Positions 35,249-44,684 of a stretch of DNA of 48,653 nucleotides are shown here, in pieces. The stretch is taken from assembly GCF_015206895.1 (NCBI RefSeq), contig NZ_JADEXU010000050.1:1-48653 (forward strand), in the 5' to 3' direction. Source of the stretch: Nostoc sp. LEGE 12450 (GTDB taxonomy: Bacteria; Cyanobacteriota; Cyanobacteriia; Cyanobacteriales; Nostocaceae). The translations under genes were made by a program, and so were the position numbers. Numbering within the stretch: the first letter of the stretch is position 1; each line of letters opens with the position of its first letter. Below the pieces are notes generated by a model that saw only the letters and a list, made by a program, of their open reading frames with translations, made no database searches and was not told the DNA's origin.

Positions 35249-35280
35249 AATATGATTTAAGAAAATGCTAGGGGGTTTTT

Positions 35281-35838
35281 ATGCAAACAACTCCAGTGCG
35301 TTGGACGACAGATGACTTAGAGTTATTCGCTGGCGATCGCAGAAATCGTTATGAGATTATTGATGGAGAACTATTTGTGACTAAATCACCTAGTTGGGAT
35401 CATCAATCAAGTTGTGGCAATATTGTTACAGTTCTTAACAATTGGTCAGATGAAACTGGTTTAGGTAAAGCTGCGATCGCACCTGGAATCATTTTTTCAG
35501 ATTCGGACAATGTGATCCCTGATGTGGTGTGGGCAAGTCATGAACGGTTAAAATACTTGCTAGATGAGGCTGGACATCTCACCGGCGCACCAGAGTTAGT
35601 AGTAGAAGTTCTCTCACCTGGTGAAAAGAATGAGAAACGCGACAGAGAAACAAAGCTAAAGCTTTACTCGGTGCAAGGAGTTCAGGAATATTGGATTTGC
35701 GATTCTATACAGAAGAAAGTTGAAGTTTATCGTCGTGAGCAGGCTGCATTAAAGTTAGCAGCTACTCTATTTAGTCAAGATGAACTGACAAGTCCTTTGC
35801 TACCTGGTTTCACCTGCTTAGTGAGTAAACTTTTCTAA
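35281..35838 (+). CDS. Uma2 family protein (DUF820, PD-(D/E)XK nuclease fold)
   Basis: The 185-residue protein has the usual Uma2 order: YEIIDGELFV, then IPDVVWAS, PELVVEVLSPGEKNEKRDRETKLKLY and VQEYWICD. The E-V-L-S plus downstream Lys pattern gives a nuclease-like active site. Members are very numerous in cyanobacteria and their cellular role is unclear. AGGGGG precedes the ATG. It is 32 bp after the PrsW-like gene but probably independent. Confidence 0.9.
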   Translation: MQTTPVRWTTDDLELFAGDRRNRYEIIDGELFVTKSPSWDHQSSCGNIVTVLNNWSDETGLGKAAIAPGIIFSDSDNVIPDVVWASHERLKYLLDEAGHLTGAPELVVEVLSPGEKNEKRDRETKLKLYSVQGVQEYWICDSIQKKVEVYRREQAALKLAATLFSQDELTSPLLPGFTCLVSKLF

Positions 35839-35867
35839 GCTTGCATTCTTTCAAATATCCTCTTTAC

Positions 35868-35971
35868 TCTGTGTTCTCTGTGCCTCTGCGGTTAAATAAA
35901 TCACTTTTAAACCGCAGAGAACCGAAGAGAATAAAATAAATTTTAATAATTACGAATTACGAATTACGAAT
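35868..35971. repeat. Inverted repeat and TACGAAT heptamers
   Basis: TCTGTGCCTCTGCGGTT faces AACCGCAGAGAACCGAAGAG, an element often seen between Nostoc genes. Three exact TACGAAT copies follow at 35951-35971. It lies between convergent genes and may end both transcripts. Confidence 0.75.
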
Positions 35972-36006
35972 TATTAAAAATGTCCTATGCCTGGATTTGC
36001 AATTAC

Positions 36007-36879
36007 CTAAACCTTTGCTAATACTGGCTGATTCACATTTGCGCTGACTGAATCTGATTCTGACTCCGTGCAGTAGATTTCGCAGGAGTTATTGGGACTT
36101 TCAATCAGTTTCACTTTGTGAAGTTTAGCTCCCAATTCCTGAATAGGCGATCGCAATAAATTACTAATGTGAAGTGCGATATTCTCAGCAGTGGGCACAA
36201 TTTCGGCAAAGTAGGGAATGTCTTTATTTAAAAAAGTGTGATCGAATGGTTCAACTACATAATCTTCTATCACTTGATTCAAACCCCCTAAATCGACAAT
36301 CATGCCGGTGCGTGGATCAATTTCCCCTTTGACGGTGACTTCTAGATGATAGTTGTGTCCGTGACCGTGCGGACGGGCGCACTTACCATAAATCTCAGTG
36401 TTTTCTTCGTTACTGAGATGAGGATGAGCTAGCCGATGGGCGGCGCTAAAGTGAGTACTGATAGTAAGGTATGCTTCCATTGCGTTTCCTATATAATCTG
36501 CCCAAAGTTCAGGATGTTCAAATAACTGCACACGGACTAAAGGCAAATGCGGTGCTAATCTCTGCCAGATAATCCGGGCAATATTCTCAGTGGTGGGTAA
36601 AGTTTGTTGAAATTCTGTCCACGCATCGTTGATATAAGAGAAATCCAATTGACTGGTAACTTCTCGTTTGATTACGTGTTTGACATCAGACAAGTTCAGC
36701 ACCATACCATACTTATCCAATTCCCCCGCAAGGGAGATAAATAAGACATAGTTATGTCCGTGTCCAGGAAATTTAGAGCAAGCACCAAATTTTTCAATAT
36801 TCTCGGCTTCACTCAGTTCCGGCAACCAATAGCGATGACTTGCCGAAAACTGGGCGCGGCGATTCACAATACATTGCAT
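36007..36879 (-). CDS. Tandem double-domain 6-pyruvoyl-tetrahydropterin synthase/QueD-like protein
   Basis: The 290-residue protein consists of two PTPS-fold domains, about 1-130 and 135-275. Domain 2 is complete: zinc ligands H148, H173 and H175, Cys167 (YGKCARPHGHGHNY), Asp213-His214 (FDHTFLN) and Glu260, closely like animal PTPS. Domain 1 keeps H15, Cys34, H40 and H42 (ACSKFPGHGHNY) and Glu121, but reads LDFSYIND with Phe80 where the catalytic His belongs. The family converts dihydroneopterin triphosphate to a tetrahydropterin (pterin cofactor or queuosine precursor). The first domain may have a structural or altered catalytic role. Family members are usually single-domain, about 120-145 residues. 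Confidence 0.9.
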   Translation of the reverse strand: MQCIVNRRAQFSASHRYWLPELSEAENIEKFGACSKFPGHGHNYVLFISLAGELDKYGMVLNLSDVKHVIKREVTSQLDFSYINDAWTEFQQTLPTTENIARIIWQRLAPHLPLVRVQLFEHPELWADYIGNAMEAYLTISTHFSAAHRLAHPHLSNEENTEIYGKCARPHGHGHNYHLEVTVKGEIDPRTGMIVDLGGLNQVIEDYVVEPFDHTFLNKDIPYFAEIVPTAENIALHISNLLRSPIQELGAKLHKVKLIESPNNSCEIYCTESESDSVSANVNQPVLAKV

Positions 36880-36953
36880 GAGTACACTATGATCAGAATT
36901 TAAAATTTCTTAATCTTTTTCTGTTTCCAGCATAAACTAATTTCTTTGTCAGT

Positions 36954-36974
36954 AGTCATTAGTCATTAGTCATT
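36954..36974. repeat. Heptanucleotide tandem repeat (AGTCATT, 3 copies)
   Basis: Three exact AGTCATT copies follow a partial one. Similar AGTCATT/GGTCATT repeats recur at 46123-46160. Confidence 0.85.
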
Positions 36975-37004
36975 TGTTATTTGACCATGCCCAATGCCCA
37001 ATGA

Positions 37005-37706
37005 CTATATAACAGATGCTTGTGCCTCGCAATGTAATCTTGTCGCTATACGGAATAGTTCTTGGCCTGTGTGTAAATAACGCTCATCGTAGCTCAAAGG
37101 AAAATAAGCCAACTCTTCAAGTCCATCTGCTACTTGATTGAGACTGTAATAGAGGTTAGCCGCAGTTCCTGCTAAACTGGGGGGATTCGGCAGAGATCGA
37201 AAAGTAATTTGTGCCTGTTTGAGGTCATTTCGACAGGTTTGTAAGTATTCCTGAAATTCATCTAACAACTCATCATCAAAAGGATCGGCAGCTAATTGCT
37301 CTATTTGCTCCTCTAGAGAATAGAGAATACCATCAAGTAGATGATTAACTGGTTGATAAACTCGACGCAGCCATTCTTCAACTTGCTCGTCAGCTTCCCG
37401 TCCTGTTTTTCGTTTTGTCTGGTAATGCTTTTGAGCTGATGCTGTACGCTGTTGGCGATCGCTATTTAATTTTTGAGAATCATTTTGCAGTTGTTGGTCG
37501 TAATTGCGGCGATTATGGTTGTCACCTAAGACTTCATAAGCTGCATTGATGAGAATAATCTGATCGCGATCGGCTGTATCCTGATTACTGTCAGGATGAA
37601 ATAACTTAACCAAGCGGCGATAAGCTTGCTTAATCTCCGCAAGGCTGGCACTTGGACTAACTTTGAGAGTTTCGTAATGGTTAGAAACGTGCTTAGAATT
37701 GACCAT
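37005..37706 (-). CDS. DnaJ (J-domain) protein
   Basis: The 233-residue protein has a J-domain at about 10-70 (YETLKVSPSASLAEIKQAYR, HPD at 37-39, INAAYEVLGD). It lacks the Gly/Phe and zinc-finger regions of full DnaJ, so it is a type III co-chaperone that should stimulate an Hsp70. The C-terminal part (about 110-233) is acidic and helical with no recognised domain. It begins 15 bp after the cysteine synthase gene and is probably co-transcribed with it. Confidence 0.9.
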   Translation of the reverse strand: MVNSKHVSNHYETLKVSPSASLAEIKQAYRRLVKLFHPDSNQDTADRDQIILINAAYEVLGDNHNRRNYDQQLQNDSQKLNSDRQQRTASAQKHYQTKRKTGREADEQVEEWLRRVYQPVNHLLDGILYSLEEQIEQLAADPFDDELLDEFQEYLQTCRNDLKQAQITFRSLPNPPSLAGTAANLYYSLNQVADGLEELAYFPLSYDERYLHTGQELFRIATRLHCEAQASVI

Positions 37707-37721
37707 TAATTCAATGTATCG

Positions 37722-38684
37722 TTAGCTGATGCTAGCGGCTAACCTTGTCTCCAGGTCTTGGAACAACGGTGTACTCAAATACCTCTCACCAAAGCTGGGC
37801 TGAATCATCACAATTAAACGCCCTTTGTTTTCTTCACGTTGAGCAACGCGAATTGCTGCACATAAAGCGGCCCCACTGGAAATGCCAGATAGTAGCCCTT
37901 CTTCTTTTGCCAAACGCCGACTATAAGCGATCGCTTCTTCATCGGTGATGGTAATCACTTCATCTATCAATTTTATCTTGAGAACTTGGGGAATAAACCC
38001 AGCGCCAATTCCTTGGATTTTGTGTGGCCCTGGCTGTCCCCCAGATAAAACTGGGCTATTGGCTGGTTCAACTGCGATCGCTTTAGAACTAGGTTTGCGT
38101 GCTTTAATCACTTCTGCTACCCCAGTGATCGTACCACCAGTGCCCACACCCGCCACAACTATATCTACTTGTCCATCAGTATCTTCCCAAATTTCAAGAG
38201 CTGTAGTTTCTCGATGCACTTTTGCATTAGCTGGATTGCGGAACTGCTGCAACATATAGGTATTTGGCGTACTATTAACTATTTGCTGCGCTCGTCTAAT
38301 TGCCCCACTCATGCCTTCCATACCTGGCGTTAGTTCCAGTTCTGCTCCATAAGCCCGCAACATTGCCCGACGCTCCCCACTCATGGTTTCTGGCATTGTC
38401 AAAATTAATCGATAACCCTTAGCTGCTGCTGTCATTGCTAGGGCAATTCCTGTATTTCCAGAAGTGGGTTCTACTAATATTGTCTTCTCAGGAGTAATCA
38501 GCCCCTCCTCTTCGGCGGCGTTAATCATACTCACCCCAATCCGGTCTTTGACTGATGCCGATGGGTTGAGACTTTCCAGTTTCACCACAATTTCCGCAAC
38601 ACATCCTTCTGTTTGAGGAATGCGGTTCAACCGAACTAGGGGGGTACGACCAACAAGTTCTGTAATGTTACGAGCAATTCGCAT
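37722..38684 (-). CDS. cysK: Cysteine synthase (O-acetylserine sulfhydrylase)
   Basis: The 320-residue PLP enzyme makes cysteine from O-acetylserine and sulfide. It has the PLP lysine K46 in [10 protein letters not shown], the substrate loop [11 protein letters not shown], the phosphate-binding [11 protein letters not shown] and the C-terminal SGISSGAAL. Length and order are normal for the CysK/CysM group; I prefer CysK from the overall motif set, though cyanobacteria have several paralogs. It is upstream of the J-domain gene on the same strand. Confidence 0.93.
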   Translation of the reverse strand: MRIARNITELVGRTPLVRLNRIPQTEGCVAEIVVKLESLNPSASVKDRIGVSMINAAEEEGLITPEKTILVEPTSGNTGIALAMTAAAKGYRLILTMPETMSGERRAMLRAYGAELELTPGMEGMSGAIRRAQQIVNSTPNTYMLQQFRNPANAKVHRETTALEIWEDTDGQVDIVVAGVGTGGTITGVAEVIKARKPSSKAIAVEPANSPVLSGGQPGPHKIQGIGAGFIPQVLKIKLIDEVITITDEEAIAYSRRLAKEEGLLSGISSGAALCAAIRVAQREENKGRLIVMIQPSFGERYLSTPLFQDLETRLAASIS

Positions 38685-38695
38685 AATTATAGTCC

Positions 38696-38723
38696 TTTGT
38701 CATTTGTCATTTGTCATTTGTCA
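38696..38723. repeat. Heptanucleotide tandem repeat (TTTGTCA, 4 copies)
   Basis: Four exact copies lie directly upstream of the cysteine synthase start, within about 12 bp of its ATG. They therefore occupy the place of the Shine-Dalgarno and 5' untranslated region. Confidence 0.85.
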
Positions 38724-38799
38724 TTTTTTATTGCGTCGGAACTAGCTTCGGAAGCAGAGCATCACCTTACCTTTGATTTAGGCACTCATCAGCTTTTGA

Positions 38800-39966
38800 T
38801 TAAATAATTTTGATTTTACTTGCAGCTTTAGTAGCTTTTTCCCTAGCCTCTTCGATATTCAGACCCTTGGCTAAAGCTACTCCCATTCGTCGATATGGAT
38901 GAGCATTAGGTTTACCAAATAATCTAATATCGACATCTTTTTCTGACAAAGCATCGGCTACACCTGTAAAACCAATAGAATCAGATTTTTCCGAAGCTAA
39001 AATTACCGCACTAGCTGAGGCTCCTAGCTGTTCTATATGAGGAATTGGCAAGCCTAAAATTGCTCTTAGATGTAGTTCAAATTCATTGAGATTTTGTGAA
39101 ATTAATGTCACCATTCCCGTATCGTGCGGTCTGGGAGAAAGTTCGGAAAAAATCACTTCATCTTTAGTAATGAAAAATTCAACGCCAAAAATTCCGGCTC
39201 CTCCTAAAGCATCAGTAACTTTTCTCGCTATTTCTTGAGATTTTAATATCTTATCTTCAGAAATTAGTGCGGGTTGCCACGATTCTTGATAATCTCCTCG
39301 TTCTTGGCGATGACCAATAGGAGGACAGAAAATAGTCGGTGCATTCCACTGTTTAATTGTTAATAATGTTATCTCGATTTCAAAATTAATAAATTCTTCT
39401 ACGATGACCTTTTGACTGTCTCCTCTAGAATTTGCGATCGCATAATTCCAAGCTTTCTCAACTTCACTCTTATTCTGCACTACAGACTGACCTTTACCAG
39501 AGGATGACATCACAGGTTTAACAACATTACTAAACCCAATTTCATCAGAAACTGTAATCAATTCTTCTAGGGTTGTTGCATAACCATATTTAGCCGTTCT
39601 GATGCCCAATTGTTGATGCGCTAGTTCCCTAATTCTATCGCGGTTCATTGTATAGTTAGTAGCAGCCGCAGTCGGTATAACCGTAATCCCTCGTTGCTCA
39701 AATTCGATCAGTTTTTCTGTTCTAATAGCTTCAATTTCTGGTATGATAATATTTGGCTGATGTTTTGTCACTACAGCTTCTAAATCATCAGCACTGAGCA
39801 TAGAAATCACTTCAGATGCATCAGCAACTTGCATTGCGGGAGCATTGGGATAGCGGTCAACAGCAATCACATAATTACCAAGACGTTGAGCCGCGATCGC
39901 CAATTCTTTCCCTAGTTCTCCTGAACCTAGCAGCATCAATTTTTGGGGCAACTTAATATTCATCAA
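38800..39966 (-). CDS. purT: Formate-dependent phosphoribosylglycinamide formyltransferase (PurT)
   Basis: The 388-residue ATP-grasp enzyme formylates glycinamide ribonucleotide with formate and ATP in purine synthesis. It starts KLMLLGSGELGKELAIAAQR, and has VDRYPNAPAMQVAD, the ATP-grasp loop VKPVMSSSGKGQSVV, GVEFFITKDEVIFSELSPRPHDTGMVT (split at KDEV) and the C-terminal RLFGKPNAHPYRRMGVALA. All are typical of PurT, distinguishing it from PurK. Two adjacent Met codons make the exact start uncertain by one residue. Confidence 0.95.
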   Translation of the reverse strand: MMNIKLPQKLMLLGSGELGKELAIAAQRLGNYVIAVDRYPNAPAMQVADASEVISMLSADDLEAVVTKHQPNIIIPEIEAIRTEKLIEFEQRGITVIPTAAATNYTMNRDRIRELAHQQLGIRTAKYGYATTLEELITVSDEIGFSNVVKPVMSSSGKGQSVVQNKSEVEKAWNYAIANSRGDSQKVIVEEFINFEIEITLLTIKQWNAPTIFCPPIGHRQERGDYQESWQPALISEDKILKSQEIARKVTDALGGAGIFGVEFFITKDEVIFSELSPRPHDTGMVTLISQNLNEFELHLRAILGLPIPHIEQLGASASAVILASEKSDSIGFTGVADALSEKDVDIRLFGKPNAHPYRRMGVALAKGLNIEEAREKATKAASKIKII

Positions 39967-40028
39967 CTTATCCAGACCAATCTCGATCCAATAATCTTAT
40001 AATTTTTTGTGTTTCAATTAACGTCTTT

Positions 40029-40511
40029 TCAAGAGTTAAATCTAGCCCCGCGCAGTTGTAAATCTTGACGTTGTAGCAGAGTTAAACCAGTACCTAGACC
40101 CAGGTGACACTTATCTACTAGAGTCTCTAACCAAATAGTCTCATCCAAAGTTGCACCTCGCAAATCTGCATTTCTCAAATCGGCTTTCATTAAATTTGCA
40201 AATAAGAGGTCCGCATTGACTAAACTACTACCTTGCAGATTTGCTCCAGACAAATTTCCTCGGATGAAGTTTACATCATCTAAAATTAAGCCAGATAAAT
40301 CTGCTCCTACTAGATTTGGAAATTTTAGCTGACTTGGATATTTAAAAAACCGCATAATACAGATGATATTTGCTTCATTTAGGCGGATTTTAGTTAAAAA
40401 CTCATAACGAGCAATTCCCAATTGCTTAAGAATTTTTAGACGCTGTAGGGGACTTTGTTCTAAAAACTGGATGGCTGTATGGCGTAGGTCTTGAGTCGGC
40501 AGATTTAGCAT
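40029..40511 (-). CDS. Pentapeptide-repeat protein
   Basis: The 160-residue protein has a helical N-terminal part (about 1-60) followed by roughly ten A(D/N)LxX pentapeptide repeats at about 65-135 ([43 protein letters not shown]). These fold as a right-handed quadrilateral beta-helix. Function unknown; such proteins are common in cyanobacteria. Confidence 0.9.
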   Translation of the reverse strand: MLNLPTQDLRHTAIQFLEQSPLQRLKILKQLGIARYEFLTKIRLNEANIICIMRFFKYPSQLKFPNLVGADLSGLILDDVNFIRGNLSGANLQGSSLVNADLLFANLMKADLRNADLRGATLDETIWLETLVDKCHLGLGTGLTLLQRQDLQLRGARFNS

Positions 40512-40564
40512 GATTGTCAGGTTATTACTATACTTGCGCTAATTAAAAGTTTAACCTTAATACA

Positions 40565-40597
40565 AGAACCCCGACTTCTCACAGAAATCGGGGTTCT
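40565..40597 (-). terminator. Hairpin downstream of the ABC-2 permease gene (dispersed repeat)
   Basis: AGAACCCCGA (40565-40574) pairs with TCGGGGTTCT (40588-40597), with TTCT/AGAA continuing into the loop. It lies 18 bp beyond the permease stop. The sequence is a known-looking dispersed Nostoc repeat, and a decayed copy is at 281-312. It may act as a terminator although no long T-run follows on the minus strand. Confidence 0.6.
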
Positions 40598-40614
40598 AAT
40601 GGATAACGGCTTAC

Positions 40615-42381
40615 CTAGCGTCCAGCTAACAATGCTTTCGTAGCAGATTCACCTGCTAATCTTACCTGCTTTGTCAACTGGAAATTTAACAATGCTAAAA
40701 CACTCAACTGAGCCAGGAATGCCATAAAAATTGTTGTCACCCCAGAATATTGGAGCGCTGACCAAGGAAAGGTTGAAAACAGCCATACAGTAGGATGTTT
40801 CCATGAGGAGATGCCGAGAAATTCTAGAATCATCGGTGGTAAGAACGTTACCGTACCTATAGTACCTATTGCCCAGAAAGAACGTTTGGGAGTTTTCAGC
40901 AAAAGTATTAATTGGGCAATGGTAGCGTAAATCATGATTATGCTGATAGACAAAGCTACAGCTAAAAGTAATTTTAAGCTGTTAAAATTGTCATCCGCAC
41001 CATTTTGAATATAGTCTGTATCAAAAACAGATGTAATTGAAATCCAGACTACCAAAGGGATAGTAACAATTGCCAGATTAATAGCGATCGCTACAAGTGC
41101 AGGGCTTTTTTCAGCCCAAATTAGATCCCGCCAAACACTCTTGCGGCTAGAAACTTCTTGATGTCGATATCTTGCCCAATCTTGTACATCTTGACGATGA
41201 GGGGAAAGAATGGCAATCAAACTGAAAAGTAAACCCAAGTTGTATATTGCCAGAAAAACTAAGTTCGGCCCAACCTGTTCATAAAAATTGGAATTATTCC
41301 AAGATTGTAAGGTAAAGCCCCACATCATGAACTGACAAAAAGCTACTAATACATAACTTTGTCCCTTGCTAATAATTGAGGCTTGAGGATTACGGAAGGA
41401 ACGTTTCAGAGCTTGTAAGATTCCGTAACTGCACAATCCCAAATTTAATAAATGAAAACCAACAATACTAACAACATTTGTCCCTAATGGTAAATAGAAA
41501 AACTCTAGGTTTTTAAGTTGAGAACCATTGTATACACGTAACAAGTTAGGAAACAGATAATTTATTGTATCCCAAGGAGTGAAAAGCCTTATCCAAGCAG
41601 TTGAATTATTTAAAATGTTGCTAGAAGACGATGATGCAAATCCCATTACTGTGAACAAGAAAAGCAATACTGCACCACTACCTAACCAAGGCTGAAAACC
41701 GCTAAACAAACGACTAATTAAACCAAATAGCAATGCGGCACCGTAGAAGAAAATACAGCTAGCAGCAAGAATAGCGTAGTAACTCAAAATGTAACTAAAG
41801 GCAATTTCGGCAGAACGTCCAGCCAACAGATGTAAAGGAACTGCAACTAAGATGACCAGATAAACTAAACTCGGAACTCCTAGTAATTTTCCAGTTAATA
41901 TACTAGTTTCGGATTGGGGGCTAAGACGGATGAAATTTAATGTACCGCGACTTTCTTCTTTGGCTAAATCGTTGATTAATAAATAAGTTCCTGCAACTAA
42001 TAGTGTAAATACAAAAATTACACTCAAAGTCAGGAATATATATTCCCAATGATCTCGCCACCACAACTGCCAATCAATTTGATTTTGGGGACAAATATTC
42101 TTTGCGACTAAATCATTTAAGTTAGGAATTTGATATTGATCTGATTGCTGGTAAGTCTGGTTTTGTTGCCGTTGATATACTTTGCTTAAACGACAATATG
42201 TGTTTGTTAGCGAGTATCGATCGTCAGGAAACTCCCGTAATTGATATAAAAAAACTACCAGTTGCAGTAGTAAGGATGTTGCAACTGCGATCGCAACATT
42301 AGAAAATTTCAGCCTTCCTTTGAGTTCCCGCAATAGTTGCGGATTCCAATCACCGATTTTGTCTATAAAATTGGGCATCAT
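40615..42381 (-). CDS. ABC-2 type transporter permease
   Basis: The 588-residue membrane protein has one helix near the N-terminus (about 30-48), then a soluble extracytoplasmic loop of about 70 residues (rich in Gln and Tyr), and about ten further helices. The segment LLINDLAKEESRGTLNFIRLSPQSETSILTGKL (shown to the GTLNF boundary as LAKEESRGTLNF) is the coupling region typical of ABC-2 permeases. It forms a transporter with the ATPase encoded 44 bp upstream. The substrate is unknown. Confidence 0.88.
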   Translation of the reverse strand: MMPNFIDKIGDWNPQLLRELKGRLKFSNVAIAVATSLLLQLVVFLYQLREFPDDRYSLTNTYCRLSKVYQRQQNQTYQQSDQYQIPNLNDLVAKNICPQNQIDWQLWWRDHWEYIFLTLSVIFVFTLLVAGTYLLINDLAKEESRGTLNFIRLSPQSETSILTGKLLGVPSLVYLVILVAVPLHLLAGRSAEIAFSYILSYYAILAASCIFFYGAALLFGLISRLFSGFQPWLGSGAVLLFLFTVMGFASSSSSNILNNSTAWIRLFTPWDTINYLFPNLLRVYNGSQLKNLEFFYLPLGTNVVSIVGFHLLNLGLCSYGILQALKRSFRNPQASIISKGQSYVLVAFCQFMMWGFTLQSWNNSNFYEQVGPNLVFLAIYNLGLLFSLIAILSPHRQDVQDWARYRHQEVSSRKSVWRDLIWAEKSPALVAIAINLAIVTIPLVVWISITSVFDTDYIQNGADDNFNSLKLLLAVALSISIIMIYATIAQLILLLKTPKRSFWAIGTIGTVTFLPPMILEFLGISSWKHPTVWLFSTFPWSALQYSGVTTIFMAFLAQLSVLALLNFQLTKQVRLAGESATKALLAGR

Positions 42382-42425
42382 CAGAAAAAATTCTCCAAAA
42401 ATGGGAAGTTATATTTGTTGGTAAA

Positions 42426-43406
42426 TTAAGATGCTTGTTTGTGACCTAATTTTAAGAAAATAGTTTCTAAGTCTTCTTGTGTACAGTGAAAATCAGTCAA
42501 AGGAATATCTGCTTTAATTAGCGATCGCAACAACTCAGCACTATCCTCTTCTTTACCCGAAAAATTCACCCGCACGCTATTTTTTCCTGATATCACCTCC
42601 CACTCTTCTACTAAATGATGATGTTTCAATTCCCTTAAAAGTGTCTCCAGGTTCCCCAGAGTGGATATCACAATTTGCTGGTGTGAAAGACGTTGGTAAA
42701 GTTGTTGTAATGAGGTACTTTCTACCAAGAAGCCAAGTTCCATAATTCCCACAGATGTACACAGTTCTGCTAAATCACTGAGAACGTGGGAAGAAATGAT
42801 TACAGTCATCCCAGCTTCTTGCAAAGCCTTGATGATTTCGCGGAAGTGCATCCTGGCGATGGGGTCAAGCCCAGAGACAGGCTCATCTAGTAGTAGTAAA
42901 ATCGGTTCGTGGATAATGGTTCGCGCTAAACTTAAGCGCTGTTTCATCCCCCGCGACAGGGTAGAAATCTGGCTGTGGCGTTTATTTCCAAGTTGAATAA
43001 GTTCTAAAACTTCATGTAGACGTTGAGTGCGACGTGGTTCTCGCAAGCGATAGAGACGCGCAAAATAATCTAGGTAATCCCAGACTGTCAAATCCTCATA
43101 TAGTGGGTAGTCATCGGGTAAGTAGCCTAGACGACGCTTCAGTTTGGGATTACTCTTGTCACGGAGTAGGCGATCGCCATTAATATAAATCTCACCCGTA
43201 GTTGGTTCTTCAGCAGTTGCCAACATTCGGATGAGAGTAGTTTTACCCGCGCCATTGGGCCCAATCAATCCATATACTTCCCCCGCCTGGATTTCTAAAT
43301 CCACATCATTGACAGCAACGTGTCTGTCAAATTGCTTAGTTAGTCCACGGGTGCAAATTGCTAATTCTTTTACCATCGCTGCTGGGGTGCGGCTTGTGAT
43401 TAACAC
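42426..43406 (-). CDS. ABC transporter ATP-binding protein
   Basis: The 326-residue ATPase has Walker A GPNGAGKTT (49-57), signature LSRGMKQR (150-157), Walker B LLLLDEP (170-176) and the switch region SSHVLSD. The C-terminal 90 residues form an extra domain common in ABC-2 ATPases (DrrA/CcmA type). I keep the GTG start at 43406 because AGAGGT lies upstream; the alternative Met11 is also plausible. It is the first gene of the pair with the permease. Confidence 0.92.
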   Translation of the reverse strand: MLITSRTPAAMVKELAICTRGLTKQFDRHVAVNDVDLEIQAGEVYGLIGPNGAGKTTLIRMLATAEEPTTGEIYINGDRLLRDKSNPKLKRRLGYLPDDYPLYEDLTVWDYLDYFARLYRLREPRRTQRLHEVLELIQLGNKRHSQISTLSRGMKQRLSLARTIIHEPILLLLDEPVSGLDPIARMHFREIIKALQEAGMTVIISSHVLSDLAELCTSVGIMELGFLVESTSLQQLYQRLSHQQIVISTLGNLETLLRELKHHHLVEEWEVISGKNSVRVNFSGKEEDSAELLRSLIKADIPLTDFHCTQEDLETIFLKLGHKQAS

Positions 43407-43487
43407 TCAACGTAACCTCTTTCTACAACTTCTGTCAGGCTTGTTTCGGAAATTGAAACTGACTCTCAGGAAATTGGCGACATAAAA

Positions 43488-43517
43488 AAGTAGGTAAGGC
43501 TTATGCCCTACCTACTT
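43488..43517 (-). terminator. Rho-independent terminator of the MscS-type gene
   Basis: Read on the minus strand, AAGTAGGTAGGGC, loop ATAA and GCCTTACCTACTT form a 13-bp stem with one mismatched pair, followed at once by TTTT. It is 64 bp after the stop at 43581 and before the next minus-strand gene, so it separates the channel gene from the ABC pair. Confidence 0.82.
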
Positions 43518-43580
43518 ATTAATTCTTATTCTGCTATTTAGAAAACTTTGCAAATGAAACCTTGACTTTTTGCTCCACTA

Positions 43581-44435
43581 TCAAGTTATTTCAGATAGTG
43601 GTGGGATGACGTTATTAATTGCATGAGCAGATGAACCGTTAACTGTATAACGGTATTCGGGAACTGGATATCCAGCTTCGTTAAAGGTTTCACGAATAGC
43701 TTTATTAGTGTCGAAGTAAACCTGCCAGTAATGATCGTTATTGCAATAAGGACGTACTGCTAGTACAGGCCCTGCAAAGTTGAAATCCTGAATTTCTACA
43801 TCCGGCGCTGGATTTTCGAGGACATTAGGAATTTGGCTAATTTTCGCTTTCAAAAGTGCGATCGCTTCATTATGTTTCACATCATGATGGATTTGAGCTA
43901 CTAGATCAACCCGACGGTAAGGATTGGCAGAATAATTCTGGATATTGTCAGAAAAGATTTTATTATTGGCAACAATTGTCAATACATTATCAGGTGTATT
44001 AATACTAGTTGTGAACAGCCCAAGTTCTGTAACTGTTCCTGTGACACCTCCAGCTGTAATGAAATCACCAACTTTGAAGGGTCGAAAAACAATTAAAAAT
44101 GCCCCTGCTGCAAAGTTTGCTAGTAGTCCTCCCCATGCTGCACCAATTGCAATGCCAGCTGCTGCTAACAATGCAGCAAAGGAAGTTGTTTCAACCCCAA
44201 AGAAGCCGAGAATTGCCACAATTAGAACAATTTTCAGCGTCACCCCAATGATATTCAGAATATAGTTAATTAGTGTCGGGTCAATTTGTTGGCTTCGGAA
44301 AGCACGTCGTACTAGCTTCAATGCAAAATCAATCAAGCGTTGAGCAATCAGCCATATAAGAATTGCGCCTAAAACTTTAAGTCCAAACAAAGTTAACAGT
44401 TGAAGGGCAACTTGACCTATTTGATTAAAATTCAT
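43581..44435 (-). CDS. Small-conductance mechanosensitive channel (MscS family)
   Basis: The 284-residue protein has three membrane helices (about 15-35, 60-82 and 86-118). The pore helix is rich in Ala and Gly (LLAAAGIAIGAAWGGLLANF) and is followed by VFRPFKVGDFITAGGVTGTV, the standard MscS beta-domain start. The C-terminal alpha/beta domain includes VRPYCNNDHYWQVYFD. It relieves osmotic pressure. The length is the same as short MscS (about 286 residues). Confidence 0.93.
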   Translation of the reverse strand: MNFNQIGQVALQLLTLFGLKVLGAILIWLIAQRLIDFALKLVRRAFRSQQIDPTLINYILNIIGVTLKIVLIVAILGFFGVETTSFAALLAAAGIAIGAAWGGLLANFAAGAFLIVFRPFKVGDFITAGGVTGTVTELGLFTTSINTPDNVLTIVANNKIFSDNIQNYSANPYRRVDLVAQIHHDVKHNEAIALLKAKISQIPNVLENPAPDVEIQDFNFAGPVLAVRPYCNNDHYWQVYFDTNKAIRETFNEAGYPVPEYRYTVNGSSAHAINNVIPPLSEIT

Positions 44436-44684
44436 AAACCTTTTTTGTGTTTGCGTTTATTAACATAAAAACATACAACTAATTTCAACAAAAAATTCCT
44501 ATAGATAGTTTTTTTTAATTTTTAGATTCTATAGCTGAGTTTTTGAGAGGAGTTCTCATACTTGCTGAGTATCGAAATATTTGTCAGATTACTTCCCCGA
44601 CTCACAAATAAATTAAAAACTCCATTGGTACACTTGCTCGGTATGATATTTAATCTGTAAGCATTTACCTAGTAATCATCAGCT

